DNA of 64,000 nt from NCBI RefSeq assembly GCF_900116145.1, contig NZ_FPAB01000003.1, positions 203,822-267,821 of the forward strand, in the 5' to 3' direction. Position 1 is the first letter of the stretch, and every line of letters starts with the position of its first letter. The DNA comes from Streptomyces harbinensis. GTDB lineage: Bacteria; Actinomycetota; Actinomycetes; Streptomycetales; Streptomycetaceae. This document shows positions 52,486 to 61,247 of this stretch, piece by piece. The translations under genes and the position numbers were made by a program. The notes under the pieces are model-generated. The model ran no database searches, was not told where the DNA came from, and saw nothing but the letters and a program-made list of their open reading frames with translations.

Positions 52486-53073
52486 TCAGGGGTGGAGGCC
52501 CGGGCCGAAGCCGGTCCAGCGGAGGTCGGTGGGGAGGTGGCCCATGTCGTTGTGGAGCACCAGGGTGGGGGTGGTGGTGTCGCGGTACTCGATGACGGTC
52601 AGGGCCGTGTTGCCGCAGCTGAGGCCGAGCCAGGCCGGGCGGGGGGCGTTCAGGGCGTCGCGGACCAGCCAGGCCACCGGGTAGGCGTGCGTGACGAGCA
52701 CCTCGTGCGTCTCGGCCGGGGCGGGGCGGGCGAAGCGGGCGGTCAGGGCGTCGGCCAGGCGTTCGCCCGCGGCGGCCTCCTCGGCGTCGTAGCCGTCGAA
52801 GAACGGAGCCCAGGCCGGCGGCGGGTCGGCGGGGACGTGCGGGATGTGGTCGACGAGTTCGGGCGCCGCCGCGACGGTGGCGCGCGGCAGGTGGGTGGCG
52901 AGGATACGGGCGGAGCGTTCGGCGCGCGGGAGGGGTGAGTGCCACACCGCGTCGACCGGGAGGCGGGCCAGGCGGCGGCCGGTCAGATCGGCCTGCCGTT
53001 CACCGGCCGGGGTGAGGTGGCCGAGGGCGTCGGCGGCGCCGTGCCGCAGGAGGTAGAGGTGGCGGGTCGCCAC
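52486..53073 (-). CDS. Histidine phosphatase family protein
   Basis: The 195-residue protein has the catalytic motif LYLLRHGAADALGH, AVWHSPLPRAERSARILATH, and the second His in VLVTHAYPVAWLVRD. It should hydrolyse small phosphomonoesters through a phosphohistidine. GTG 53073 lies behind GGAAGGACACCCCC, its own ribosome site. Because of a frameshift in the upstream gene the two now share one uninterrupted frame, but I read this as a separate gene starting 16 bases after the ancestral stop of that gene. It is the last gene of a regulator/PPDK-like/phosphatase operon. Confidence 0.87.
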   Translation of the reverse strand: MATRHLYLLRHGAADALGHLTPAGERQADLTGRRLARLPVDAVWHSPLPRAERSARILATHLPRATVAAAPELVDHIPHVPADPPPAWAPFFDGYDAEEAAAGERLADALTARFARPAPAETHEVLVTHAYPVAWLVRDALNAPRPAWLGLSCGNTALTVIEYRDTTTPTLVLHNDMGHLPTDLRWTGFGPGLHP

Positions 53074-53089
53074 GGGGGTGTCCTTCCGG

Positions 53090-54669
53090 TCAGGGGGCGG
53101 GGTGGCCCAGGGCGGCGTGCGCGGCGGCGAGGCGTGCGGCGGGATCACGTGGTGTGGTGTCGCCGGAGAGGGCGTCCGCCCAGCCGAGCAGCGGTCGAGC
53201 CGGCCGTCGGCGTCGCCGGTGGTGAGCGGCGGGGCGCCGAGGGCGACGTGGCCGCCGGTGCCGTCGAGGGTGAGGAGGGTGCCTTCGGGCAGGGTGCGTC
53301 CGCCGGCCGTGACGGTGCCCCGGCCGGGGTCGACGGTGAGGTCCCGGGCGCCGACGACGGCGGGCCGGCCGAGGGAGCGGGCGACGACGGCGGCGTGGCC
53401 GGCGGGGCCGCCGCGCGCGGTGAGGACGCCGGTGGCGGCGGCGAGGCCGTGCAGGTCGTGCGGGGAGGTTTCCGGGCGGACCAGGATGACCGGCGTACCG
53501 GGTCCGAGGCGGGCCGCGCGGTCGGCGGTGGTCGCGATCCGGCCGGTGGCGACGCCCGGGACGGCGCCGATGCCCCGGGTCAGCAGGTCGGCGCCCGCCG
53601 GATCGGCGAGGCGCGGGACGCGGAGGTGGCCGAGCTGCCGGGGCGTCACGCGGCGGACGGCTTCGCGGCGGGTGATGACGCCCGCGTCGGCGAGTTCGGT
53701 GGCGAGCCGGACGGCGGCGCCCGAGGTGAAGCGGCCGGGCCGGAGCTGGAGGATCCACAGGGTGCCGGCCTGGAAGGTGAACTCGGCGTAGCAGGCGTCG
53801 CGGTAATGCGCCTCGGCGCGGTGCAGGGCGGCGCGCAGCGCCTGCCACACGGCGGGTTCGCGGTCGGCGAGCGCGGGCAGCGGGTGGGTGGTGGCGGTGC
53901 CGGAGACGACGTCCTCGCCCTGGTGGCCGAAGAGGACGTCGCCGTACGGGGTGTTGGCGCCGGTGGTGGGGTCGCGGCTGAAGGCGACGCCGCTGCCGCT
54001 GCGGGCGTCCCGGTTGCCGAAGACCATGGCCTGGACGACGGCGGCGGTACCGAGGTCGTGCGGGATGTCGTGGAGGGCGCGGTAGGTGCGGGCGCGGGGG
54101 GTGTGCCAGGAGGAGAAGACCGTTTCGAGGGCGAGGGTGAGCTGGCCGGGCGCGTCGTCGGGGAAAGGCCGTCCGTCCCGCCGGTCCCGGATGCGGCGCA
54201 GCAGGCGGTCGGGGTCGTCGCCGGGGGCGGGGTCGGCGCCGAGCGCGGTGGCGATGCCGGTGAGCAGCCGGCGCCGGGAGTCCCGGGCGAACGCGGGGTC
54301 GCCGGTCTCGGCGGCGAGGCGGGCGGTGGCGCCGGTGGTGAGGCCGAGGTTGAGGACGGTGGTCATCATGCCGGGCATGGAGTGGGCGGCCCCGGAGCGC
54401 ACCGAGACGGCCAGGGGCGCGCCGGGTCCGCCGAAGGCGCGGCCGGTGGCGGCTTCGAGGCGGGCGACGGCGGCGGCGAGTTCGCGGTGGAGTCCGCCGG
54501 GGAGCCGCCCGTCGCGAAGGTAGGCGCGGCAGGCGTCGGTGGTGACGACGAAGGCGGGCGGCACCGGGAGGCCGAGGCGGTGGGCGAGGACGAGGCCGTG
54601 GGCCTTGGCGCCCAGGGTGTCCGGGCCTCCCTCGGTGGTGGCGGTGAGCGGGCGGATCCAGGGGGTCAT
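53090..54669 (-). pseudogene. Truncated PPDK-like PEP-utilising protein, probable one-base frameshift near its 3' end
   Basis: The N-terminal part is the PPDK nucleotide-binding region (GPDTLGAKAHGLVLAHRLGL, SVRSGAAHSMPGMMTTVLNL, AVVQAMVFGNRDARSGSGVA, AEFTFQAGTLWILQLRPGRF). Then comes the phosphohistidine domain: LTARGGPAGHAAVVARSLGR with the swivelling His. The PEP/pyruvate barrel is absent, as in the about 490-residue M. tuberculosis PpdK. The frame breaks near 53190: after GRLDR the same frame becomes Pro-rich filler and runs into the phosphatase gene. The shifted frame gives LLGWADALSGD and ends at TGA 53090-53092. The length, 1580 bases, is one short of a multiple of three, as expected for a one-base loss. 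ATG 54669 overlaps the regulator stop. Confidence 0.8.
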
Positions 54670-55268
54670 CGCGGGATTCCGAGGGTGGCGAGCAGGTCTT
54701 CGTGGAGTTCCGCCCAGACGGTGTGGTACGAGGCGGTGCTGTCGGTGACGTGCACGGTGTCGCCGGCGGCGGCGCGGTCCAGGGCGGTGCGCAGCCGCAG
54801 CGGGTAGCGGCCGAAGCGGGGGAGGGCGGCGGTCAGTTCGGCGCAGACGGGGGCGGCGCGCCGGTCGAGGTCGGCGAACCGGTCCAGGACGCGGGCGTCG
54901 TAGGCGGCGTCGCGGTGGTCGTTGGCGGTGGTGACGCCGTCGAGGGTGCGCAGTTGCCAGGCGGCGCACAGGTCGAGCAATTCGGGGTTGAGGACGAGGA
55001 ACCGCCGGAAGGCGGCGGTGACGGCGGGGCGGGCGTCGGCGGCGTCCAGTTCGGCGGTGACGCGGGCGGCGTCGGCGGCGCGGCCGGCCTCGGTGAGCTG
55101 CCAGCCGGGGGCGAAGCCGGTGGTGCGGGTGGCGAGTCCGGCGGCGCCGAGGTCGATGAGGCGGGATTCGAGGGCGGGGGCGTCGAGGCCGGTGATCGCG
55201 GCGAGGCGGTCCAGGCCACAGGTGCCGGCGCAGCGCAGGGCGTGCAGCACCGTCAGGTCGTCGTGCAC
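54666..55268 (-). CDS. Winged-helix-like regulator of the PPDK-like operon
   Basis: The 200-residue protein begins with a DNA-binding-type helical domain (LTVLHALRCAGTCGLDRLAA, then ALESRLIDLGAAGLATR and FAPGWQLTEAGRAADAA), like PadR/MarR winged helices. An all-helical C-terminus follows (FRRFLVLNPELLDLCAAWQL). GTG 55268 is the likely start. Its stop overlaps the PPDK-like start by 4 bases. The closest parallel I know is a regulator encoded with truncated PPDK genes in actinobacteria. A 12-base palindrome (55301-55312) lies 33 bases upstream and may be its operator or that of the divergent TetR gene. Confidence 0.75.
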   Translation of the reverse strand: MHDDLTVLHALRCAGTCGLDRLAAITGLDAPALESRLIDLGAAGLATRTTGFAPGWQLTEAGRAADAARVTAELDAADARPAVTAAFRRFLVLNPELLDLCAAWQLRTLDGVTTANDHRDAAYDARVLDRFADLDRRAAPVCAELTAALPRFGRYPLRLRTALDRAAAGDTVHVTDSTASYHTVWAELHEDLLATLGIPR

Positions 55269-55300
55269 GGTCAGCTCAACTCCGATGGCAGGTGTTTTCG

Positions 55301-55312
55301 GATGACGTCATC
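55301..55312. promoter_or_regulatory. 12-base perfect palindrome GATGACGTCATC
   Basis: GATGACGTCATC is exactly self-complementary and lies in the 95-base divergent region between the winged-helix regulator gene (start 55268) and the TetR-type gene (start 55364). Neighbouring bases extend a partial symmetry (TCATC follows). Its position suits an operator for either regulator. I cannot say which binds. Confidence 0.5.
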
Positions 55313-55363
55313 ATCTGGATGGTCGCCGTATCATGACACACCGCGAACGGAAGGGAACACACG

Positions 55364-56455
55364 ATGGCGAGACTGACCCGCGCGCAGCAGCAGCAGCGGA
55401 CCCGCGCCGCCGTACTGGTGGCGGCCCGGGCGGAGTTCGCCGCGCACGGGTACGCGGCGGCGAAGGTGGACCGCATCGCCGAACGGGCCGAACTCACCCG
55501 GGGCGCCGTCTACTCCAACTTCGCCGGGAAACGCGCCCTCTACCTCGCCGTGCTCTGCGACGCCGCCGAGCGGGAGCTGGCGTCCGCCGCGCCGCCGGCC
55601 GCGCCGCCCGGCTCCCGCGAGCAGGCGCTGAACGCGTTCGCCCGCGTCTGGCTGGAACGGCTGCCGCTGGCCGGCGACAGCCCGCACCACGGGCACCTCC
55701 AACTGCGGTCGCTCACCCCGGTGATCGAGGACGACGCGGCCCGTACCGCGCTCGCCCAGCTCGTCCGGTTCGAGGCGCTGCTGCTCGCGCTGGCGGTGGA
55801 GGGCGACCGCACCGTACCGCCGCACGCGGTGCGGGTGGCCGAACTGGCGCTCACCCTGCTGTACGGCGCGGCCTCGCTCGCCGAGCAGGCCCCCGGCGCC
55901 GGTGACCCCTTCGAACTGGCGCGCGCCGCCGGGCATCTGGCCGCGCTCCCGGCCGGCGGCGCGGACCTCGGCCCCGCCCATCTGCCGTACGTCGCCCCCG
56001 CCCGGCCGGCGGCCGAACCGTGGACGGCGCCGCGCGGGCTGCGCGACGGGATCGGCGGCGGCCCGCTGGACGCGGGCGCCGACGGGGTGCTGGTGGTGCT
56101 GGGCGCCGGACGGCTGGCCGCCGCCGAGGAGGCGCTGCGCGCGGCCCGGCCGGGCGAGGCGGTGACCGTCGTCGTGGTGTCGGGTGATCCCGCCGGGACC
56201 GGCGCCCTGGTACGGCTGCGGGTCACCGATCTCGCCGGCTGTCTGCGCCGGGTCTTCCCGGCGGCCGGGCTGCCCCTGCCGCGCCTCGTGCACGACCCGG
56301 ACGGCGCGGTCCCGGCCGCGCTGGGGCTGCGGTCACCGGCCGGTGACGGCACGGAGTTCGCGGTCCGGCTGCGGGACGGGCTGATCACGGCCCGCGCCGA
56401 GGGGCGCGGCGCCGGGCACGCGGCGGCCGTACACGGCGTGCGCGACCGGTCCTGA
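55364..56455 (+). CDS. TetR-type regulator with an extra C-terminal domain
   Basis: The 363-residue protein is long for TetR. Residues about 1-60 form the helix-turn-helix (TRAAVLVAARAEFAAHGYAA, AAKVDRIAERAELTRGAVYS and NFAGKRALYLAVL). Residues about 70-190 are the helical core. The remaining about 150 residues (GADGVLVVLGAGRLAAAEEA, VTVVVVSGDPAGTGALVRLR, HDPDGAVPAALGLRSPAG) look like an alternating alpha/beta fold, perhaps thioredoxin-like but without a CxxC pair. ATG 55364 follows GGAAGGG. It is divergent from the PPDK-like operon and may regulate it. The function of the tail is unknown. Confidence 0.82.
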   Translation: MARLTRAQQQQRTRAAVLVAARAEFAAHGYAAAKVDRIAERAELTRGAVYSNFAGKRALYLAVLCDAAERELASAAPPAAPPGSREQALNAFARVWLERLPLAGDSPHHGHLQLRSLTPVIEDDAARTALAQLVRFEALLLALAVEGDRTVPPHAVRVAELALTLLYGAASLAEQAPGAGDPFELARAAGHLAALPAGGADLGPAHLPYVAPARPAAEPWTAPRGLRDGIGGGPLDAGADGVLVVLGAGRLAAAEEALRAARPGEAVTVVVVSGDPAGTGALVRLRVTDLAGCLRRVFPAAGLPLPRLVHDPDGAVPAALGLRSPAGDGTEFAVRLRDGLITARAEGRGAGHAAAVHGVRDRS

Positions 56456-56733
56456 GCGCGGTGCGGCCGGTGCCGAGCGGCCTGACCGGCCCCGGCCCGT
56501 ACGCCCGCCTTCCCGCCCGGCGCGTCCCGCCCCGCCCGTATCGACGCCGCCCCCGCACGGCGTCAACGCTTTGTCGACAGGCGGGCTCTACACATACTCC
56601 ATCCCGAGGAACGGAGCGGTCGCACCGGTGGGTCCGGGTGGTACGGGGAGCCATCCGGACCCACCGGATGTGATGCCGCGCCACGCTTCCGGGATCGATC
56701 CATCACCACCGATATTCCGGAACGAGGACGTCC

Positions 56734-57786
56734 ATGCCATTGACCGGCACCGCGCCCGAGCTGTCCGCCGCGGAGGCGGAAGCGGCTCAGCACGCGCAGG
56801 CGCTGTACCAGATGACGACGGCGCACTGGATCACCCAGGTGGTCCGGGCCGCCGCCGTGCTGCGGGTCACCGATCACATCGCGGACGGCGCCCGGACGGC
56901 CGAGGAGATCGCGGAGCGGGAGTCCAGCCACCCCGGCGCCACGCACCGGCTGCTGCGGGCGTGCGCCTCGATCGGGCTGCTGGCGCACGAGGGCGGCGGG
57001 CGGTTCGCGCTGACGCCGGTCGGCGCGCTGCTGCGCGAGGGGGTGCCCGGTTCGCTGCGGGACGCGGCGCTGTTGTCGGGCGCCCCGGCGCACTGGCAGG
57101 TGTGGCAGCCGTTCCCGGAGGCGGTGCGCGAGGGCCGCCCGCAGTGGGAACGCGCCCTGGGTTCCGATCTGTTCACCTATCTCGCCCAGCACCCGGAGGA
57201 CGCGGCGCTGTTCTCCCGGGCCATGACGAACGCCACCGAACAGGTGGTGCAGGACACGGTCGCGCTGCTCGATCTGGACGGCGCGGTCCGGATCGCGGAC
57301 ATCGGCGGCGCGGACGGGGCGCTGCTGCTGGGGCTGCTGGCCGAGCACGCGCACGTCGAGGGCGTGCTGTTCGACCTGCCGCACGTGGTGCCGGCCGGGC
57401 ACGCCGCCGCCGAGGCGGCGGGGGTGGCGGAGCGTTTCGAGGGAGTCGCGGGGGACTTCTTCGAGAGCGTGCCGGAGGCCGACTACTACCTGCTCAAGTG
57501 GGTGCTGCACGACTGGTCGGACGAGCAGTGCGTGAGGATCCTGCGCAACTGCCGGCGGGCCGCCCGCCCCGGCGCCCGGATCCTGGTGATCGAGGCGCTG
57601 CTGGGGGAGACCGGGGCGCCGGACCCGGTCGCCCTGCTCGACATGAACATGCTGTCGGTGTCGGCGGGCCGGGAACGGTCCCTGGACGCCTACGACGCGC
57701 TGTTCGAGGAAGCGGGCTGGAAGCGGACGGGGCTCTCCCCGACCCGTTCGATGTTCTCGCTGCTGGAGCTGGAGCCCCTGGGCTGA
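56734..57786 (+). CDS. O-methyltransferase (acetylserotonin OMT-like, secondary-metabolite type)
   Basis: The 350-residue protein has the two-part plant/actinomycete OMT layout. A helical dimerisation domain (ALYQMTTAHWITQVVRAAAV, THRLLRACASIGLLAHEGGG) precedes the Rossmann domain: VRIADIGGADGALLLGLLAE (SAM loop), VLFDLPHVVPAGHAAAEAAG, and LLKWVLHDWSDEQCVRILRN with the catalytic His. Such enzymes methylate hydroxyls in polyketides and other natural products. ATG 56734 follows GGAACGAGGACGTCC. A terminator hairpin follows it. The SARP-type regulator gene starts 187 bases downstream. Confidence 0.92.
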   Translation: MPLTGTAPELSAAEAEAAQHAQALYQMTTAHWITQVVRAAAVLRVTDHIADGARTAEEIAERESSHPGATHRLLRACASIGLLAHEGGGRFALTPVGALLREGVPGSLRDAALLSGAPAHWQVWQPFPEAVREGRPQWERALGSDLFTYLAQHPEDAALFSRAMTNATEQVVQDTVALLDLDGAVRIADIGGADGALLLGLLAEHAHVEGVLFDLPHVVPAGHAAAEAAGVAERFEGVAGDFFESVPEADYYLLKWVLHDWSDEQCVRILRNCRRAARPGARILVIEALLGETGAPDPVALLDMNMLSVSAGRERSLDAYDALFEEAGWKRTGLSPTRSMFSLLELEPLG

Positions 57787-57802
57787 CCGTCCGGGGCTCC
57801 TC

Positions 57803-57833
57803 GGCCGGGCCGCACCACGGGGGCGGCCCGGCC
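57803..57833 (+). terminator. Hairpin after the O-methyltransferase gene
   Basis: GGCCGGGCCGC at 57803-57813 pairs perfectly with GCGGCCCGGCC at 57823-57833 around a 9-base loop. The 11-base-pair stem begins 16 bases after the stop codon. It probably ends the methyltransferase transcript, so the SARP regulator gene is likely transcribed from its own promoter in the remaining 140 bases. Confidence 0.7.
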
Positions 57834-57973
57834 CCCCGGCTCCCGGCCCCGCGCCCCCGGCCCCCGCCACCGACCGTCCCGCTTCATACAGTTGCACGGT
57901 AAACCGTCGCCCGATTCCGCATCACGTCATACATTCGTCCAATCGGCTGGAACCTGCGCCAAGGACGGGATCT

Positions 57974-60900
57974 ATGACAACGGGGCTGTGCTTCTCCCTC
58001 CTCGGACCGGTACGCGCCTGGCACGACGGCGCCGAAATCCCGCTCGGATCACCGCAGCAGCGCTCCACCCTGAGCGTGCTGCTCCTGCACGCCGGCGGCA
58101 CCGTACCCGCCGGCCAGCTGTCCGGAGCGCTGTGGGACGGCGCCCCGCCCAAGGGCGCCCGGGGCACCGTGCGCACCTACATCCACCGGCTGCGCCGCAC
58201 CCTGGAACCGCAGGGCGCCCACATCGAATCCAGCAGCCAGGGCTACGCGCTCATGGTCGACCCGGCCACCGTCGACACCCACCGCTTCCGCCACCTGGTC
58301 GCCGCCGCGCGCGCCGCGCACGGCGCGGGCGACGAGCGAGGTACCGCCGAACTCAGCCGCGGCGCCCTGGACCTGTGGCGCGGCGAGCCGCTGCGCGACA
58401 TCCACGGCGAGGCCGCGGAACGCGAACGCGTCGGGCTGCGGCAGACCCGCACCAGCGCGCTCGACCTGTACGGCACCGCCGCGCTCGCCCTGGGCCGCGA
58501 CGACGAGGTCGTCCAGCTGATGTCCACGGCCGTCATCGAGGACCCGCTGCACGAACGGTTCCACGAACTGCTCATGCTCGCCCTGTACCGGGCCGGGCGG
58601 CAGGCCGAGGCCATCTCCGCCTACGGGCACGTGCGCAAACTGGTCCGCCACGAACTCGGCGTCGACCCCGCCGCCTCCCTCACCCGGCTGTACGAGGGCA
58701 TCCTGCGCGGCGACCCGGCGCTCGGCCCGCCGCGCGGCGGGGTCGGCGACGCGGGCCGCACCGCCCCCGTACGCCCGGCCAGACCGGAACACCTGCCCGC
58801 ACCCTCCCCGTTATTCGTCGGACGCGAGACCGATCTGGCCGCCGCCCACCGCGACATCGCCGCCGGCGCCCGGGTGATCGTGGTCAGCGGCATGGCCGGG
58901 GTCGGCAAGACCGAGTTCGCCACTCTGCTGGCGCACCGGCTGCGCGCCGACCACCCCGACGGGCAGCTGTACGTCAATCTGCACGGCTTCGACGCCGACC
59001 GGCCCATGGTGCCCACCGCGCGCGCCGTGGACCTGCTGATCGAGGCCATGGAGGTGCCCCGGCAGCGCATCCCGCGCGACCCCGAGGCCCGCGCCGCGTT
59101 CCTGCGCCGGCTGCTGGCCGCCCGGCGCGTCCTGCTGTTCGCCGACAACGCGCGCGACGCCGCGCACGTCCTGCCGCTGATCCCCGCGTCCTCCGGCGCG
59201 CTGGTGCTGGTCACCAGCCGCTCCCCGCTGGCCGGACTGATCACCGCGCACGGCGCCCGGGTCACCGAACTGCGGCCGTTCGGGCCCGAGGAGGCGCTGG
59301 AACTGATGCGCGGCAAGCTCGGGCCCGAGCGGATGCGCGGCCAGGAGCGGGCCGCCCGCGCCATCGCCGAGTGCTGCGGCGGGCTGCCGCTGGCGCTCGC
59401 CGTGGTGTGCGCCAAGCTCATCGCCAACCCGGCGTTCTCGCTCACCGCCATCGCCGCCGAACTGTGCGACGAGCGAGCCCGGCTGTCCTTCCTCACCGGC
59501 GCCGACCGCTCGCCCGGGGTCCGCTCCGTGCTGTCCTCCTCCTACCGGGCGCTCAGCCCCGCCGCCGCCGGCCTGTTCCGGCTGCTGCCGCTGCACCCGG
59601 GCCGCTCCGCCGGGGCCGGCTTCATCGCCGACCTGCTCGCCCAGCCGCTGTCGCGCACCCAGGAACTGCTGGACGAACTCACCGCCATGCGCCTGCTGGA
59701 GGAGCGCGCCCCCGGCCAGTACGGCTGGCACGACCTGGTGCACGCGTACGCCGTCGAGCTCCTGGCCGACACCGCGGGCACCGCCGAGCGCGACGCCGGA
59801 CTGCGGCGCGTCCTCAACCACTACCTCCAGACCGCCTACGAGGCCGCCCGCATCCTGTCCCGGCACGACGACATGCCGCCGGTGCGCGCGCCGCGCCGCC
59901 GCTCGCTGAGCACGTACGCCGAGGCGCTGCGCTGGTTCGAGACCGAACACGCCTCCCTGATGCGGCTCATCGACACCGCCTACCGCTGCGGCCACGACCG
60001 CACCGTGTGGCAGCTGGCCTGGATGGTGCGGCATTACCTCGACGTCAACGGCCACTGGGAGGAGCTGCGGGCCACCAGCACCCTGGCGCTGCGGGCCGCC
60101 GGCCGCGAGGGCAGCCGGCTCGGCATGGCGCTGGGGCACCGGGGGCTGAGCCGCGCCGAGTACAACGCCGGGCAGTGGGACGAGGCGGAGCGCCATCTGC
60201 TGCGGGCGCTGGAGCTGATCGAGGCGGAGGGCGACCGGCTGGCCGCCGGCTACACGCACCGGCAGCTGGCTGGCATCCACGCCTCGACCGGGGACTACCG
60301 CAAGATGCTCGCCGAGGCGCGGATCTCGCTGGGCATCTTCGCCGAGCTGGGCTGGACGGTGGGGGAGGGCGCGGCGCTGAGCGTCATCGCCAAGGCCCAG
60401 GGCCGGATGCGGCAGTACCGGGAGGCGCTGGTGTCGGCGCAGCGGGCGCTGAGCATCCTGGAGGAGGCGGGCGAACTGCGGGACATGGCCCGGACCATGG
60501 ACCTGCTCGGCTACGCCCACCACCATCTGGGCCGGCACCGCGAGGCGGCGGGCCACCGGCGGCGCGCGGCCGAACTGCACGCCTCGCTCGGGGCGCTGGA
60601 CAAGCGCAACTCGCACGCGATGAGCGCGCTGATCGCCTCGCTGCTGTCCCTGGCGGTGGACGAGCGGCTGGCCGACGAGGCGGTGACGGCGCGGGCCACC
60701 GCCGAGCGGGCGGCGCGGCGGCTGGTGGACTATCTGGAGCTGCACCGGGACGGCTGCGGTGCGGTGGACGCGCCGGCCGGACTGCCGGAGCTGATCGACG
60801 AGCTGCGGGGGTTCGCCGGCGAGCTGGGCGGGGCGCCGGAGCTGACCGAGGCGCTGCTGGGGCGGCTGGTCGCGCTGGCGGAGCGGGCGCAGCGGCTGGG

Positions 60901-60988
60901 GGCCATCGAACGGCTGGTGGACCGGACGGCCGGCCCGCCCGGCATGGTGGCGGTGGGGGAGCGGGCTCACCCGGAGGTGGGTGACTGA
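57974..60988 (+). CDS. SARP/AfsR-type transcriptional regulator with NB-ARC and TPR, containing a TTA codon
   Basis: The 1004-residue protein has an OmpR-like winged helix (about residues 8-95: LGSPQQRSTLSVLLLHAGGT, ARGTVRTYIHRLRRTLEPQG), a bacterial transcriptional activation domain (about 100-250), an NB-ARC ATPase with Walker A GMAGVGKT at 306-313 and LVLVTSRSPLAGL (sensor region), then TPR-like helical repeats to the C-terminus (EAERHLLRALELIEAEGDRL, YREALVSAQRALSILEEAGE). The type activates antibiotic or development genes. Leu280 is encoded by TTA (58811-58813), so translation probably depends on bldA tRNA. The nearby O-methyltransferase is a possible target. Confidence 0.94.
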   Translation: MTTGLCFSLLGPVRAWHDGAEIPLGSPQQRSTLSVLLLHAGGTVPAGQLSGALWDGAPPKGARGTVRTYIHRLRRTLEPQGAHIESSSQGYALMVDPATVDTHRFRHLVAAARAAHGAGDERGTAELSRGALDLWRGEPLRDIHGEAAERERVGLRQTRTSALDLYGTAALALGRDDEVVQLMSTAVIEDPLHERFHELLMLALYRAGRQAEAISAYGHVRKLVRHELGVDPAASLTRLYEGILRGDPALGPPRGGVGDAGRTAPVRPARPEHLPAPSPLFVGRETDLAAAHRDIAAGARVIVVSGMAGVGKTEFATLLAHRLRADHPDGQLYVNLHGFDADRPMVPTARAVDLLIEAMEVPRQRIPRDPEARAAFLRRLLAARRVLLFADNARDAAHVLPLIPASSGALVLVTSRSPLAGLITAHGARVTELRPFGPEEALELMRGKLGPERMRGQERAARAIAECCGGLPLALAVVCAKLIANPAFSLTAIAAELCDERARLSFLTGADRSPGVRSVLSSSYRALSPAAAGLFRLLPLHPGRSAGAGFIADLLAQPLSRTQELLDELTAMRLLEERAPGQYGWHDLVHAYAVELLADTAGTAERDAGLRRVLNHYLQTAYEAARILSRHDDMPPVRAPRRRSLSTYAEALRWFETEHASLMRLIDTAYRCGHDRTVWQLAWMVRHYLDVNGHWEELRATSTLALRAAGREGSRLGMALGHRGLSRAEYNAGQWDEAERHLLRALELIEAEGDRLAAGYTHRQLAGIHASTGDYRKMLAEARISLGIFAELGWTVGEGAALSVIAKAQGRMRQYREALVSAQRALSILEEAGELRDMARTMDLLGYAHHHLGRHREAAGHRRRAAELHASLGALDKRNSHAMSALIASLLSLAVDERLADEAVTARATAERAARRLVDYLELHRDGCGAVDAPAGLPELIDELRGFAGELGGAPELTEALLGRLVALAERAQRLGAIERLVDRTAGPPGMVAVGERAHPEVGD

Positions 60989-61079
60989 GGCGAAAGTGCG
61001 TGCTGCCGCCGCCGGGCGCACGTGCGTACGGTGGGGTACCGCACGGGAAGTAACCGACCTCGTTCCACCGGAGCCCACC

Positions 61080-61247
61080 ATGTCCACCAGCCCCGCACCC
61101 GCCACCGGCGGCCCCGCCGCCCCCGACACACCTCCGGCGGGGCCCGGCGCACCCGCGCCCGGGGAGCCCGCCCCCGGCCTGCTGATCATCCGCTCCGGCG
61201 CGGACGACGCGCCCGTGTGCGACGCGGACGGGGTGTGCGCGCGGTGA
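61080..61247 (+). CDS. Small Pro/Ala-rich peptide with C-terminal Cys pair, coupled to a DsbA-like gene
   Basis: This 55-residue peptide begins MSTSPAPATGGPAAPDTPPA and ends LLIIRSGADDAPVCDADGVC followed by Ala-Arg. Pro and Ala dominate the first 33 residues; a short hydrophobic patch LLII precedes two cysteines at 47 and 53. A CGGAG sequence lies just upstream of ATG 61080. The stop overlaps the GTG start of the DsbA/FrnE-like gene by 4 bases. It has no signal peptide. It may be a substrate, regulator or metal/thiol-binding partner of that enzyme; RiPP precursor is one possibility. I recognise no named family. Confidence 0.65.
   Translation: MSTSPAPATGGPAAPDTPPAGPGAPAPGEPAPGLLIIRSGADDAPVCDADGVCAR

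Noticed and set aside
52486..54969. Single 827-residue frame that would fuse a PPDK-like protein with a histidine phosphatase
   Set aside because: The joining segment is Pro/His-rich filler, the shifted frame gives a better C-terminus and stop, and the phosphatase has its own ribosome site and GTG. A frameshift explains the fusion better.
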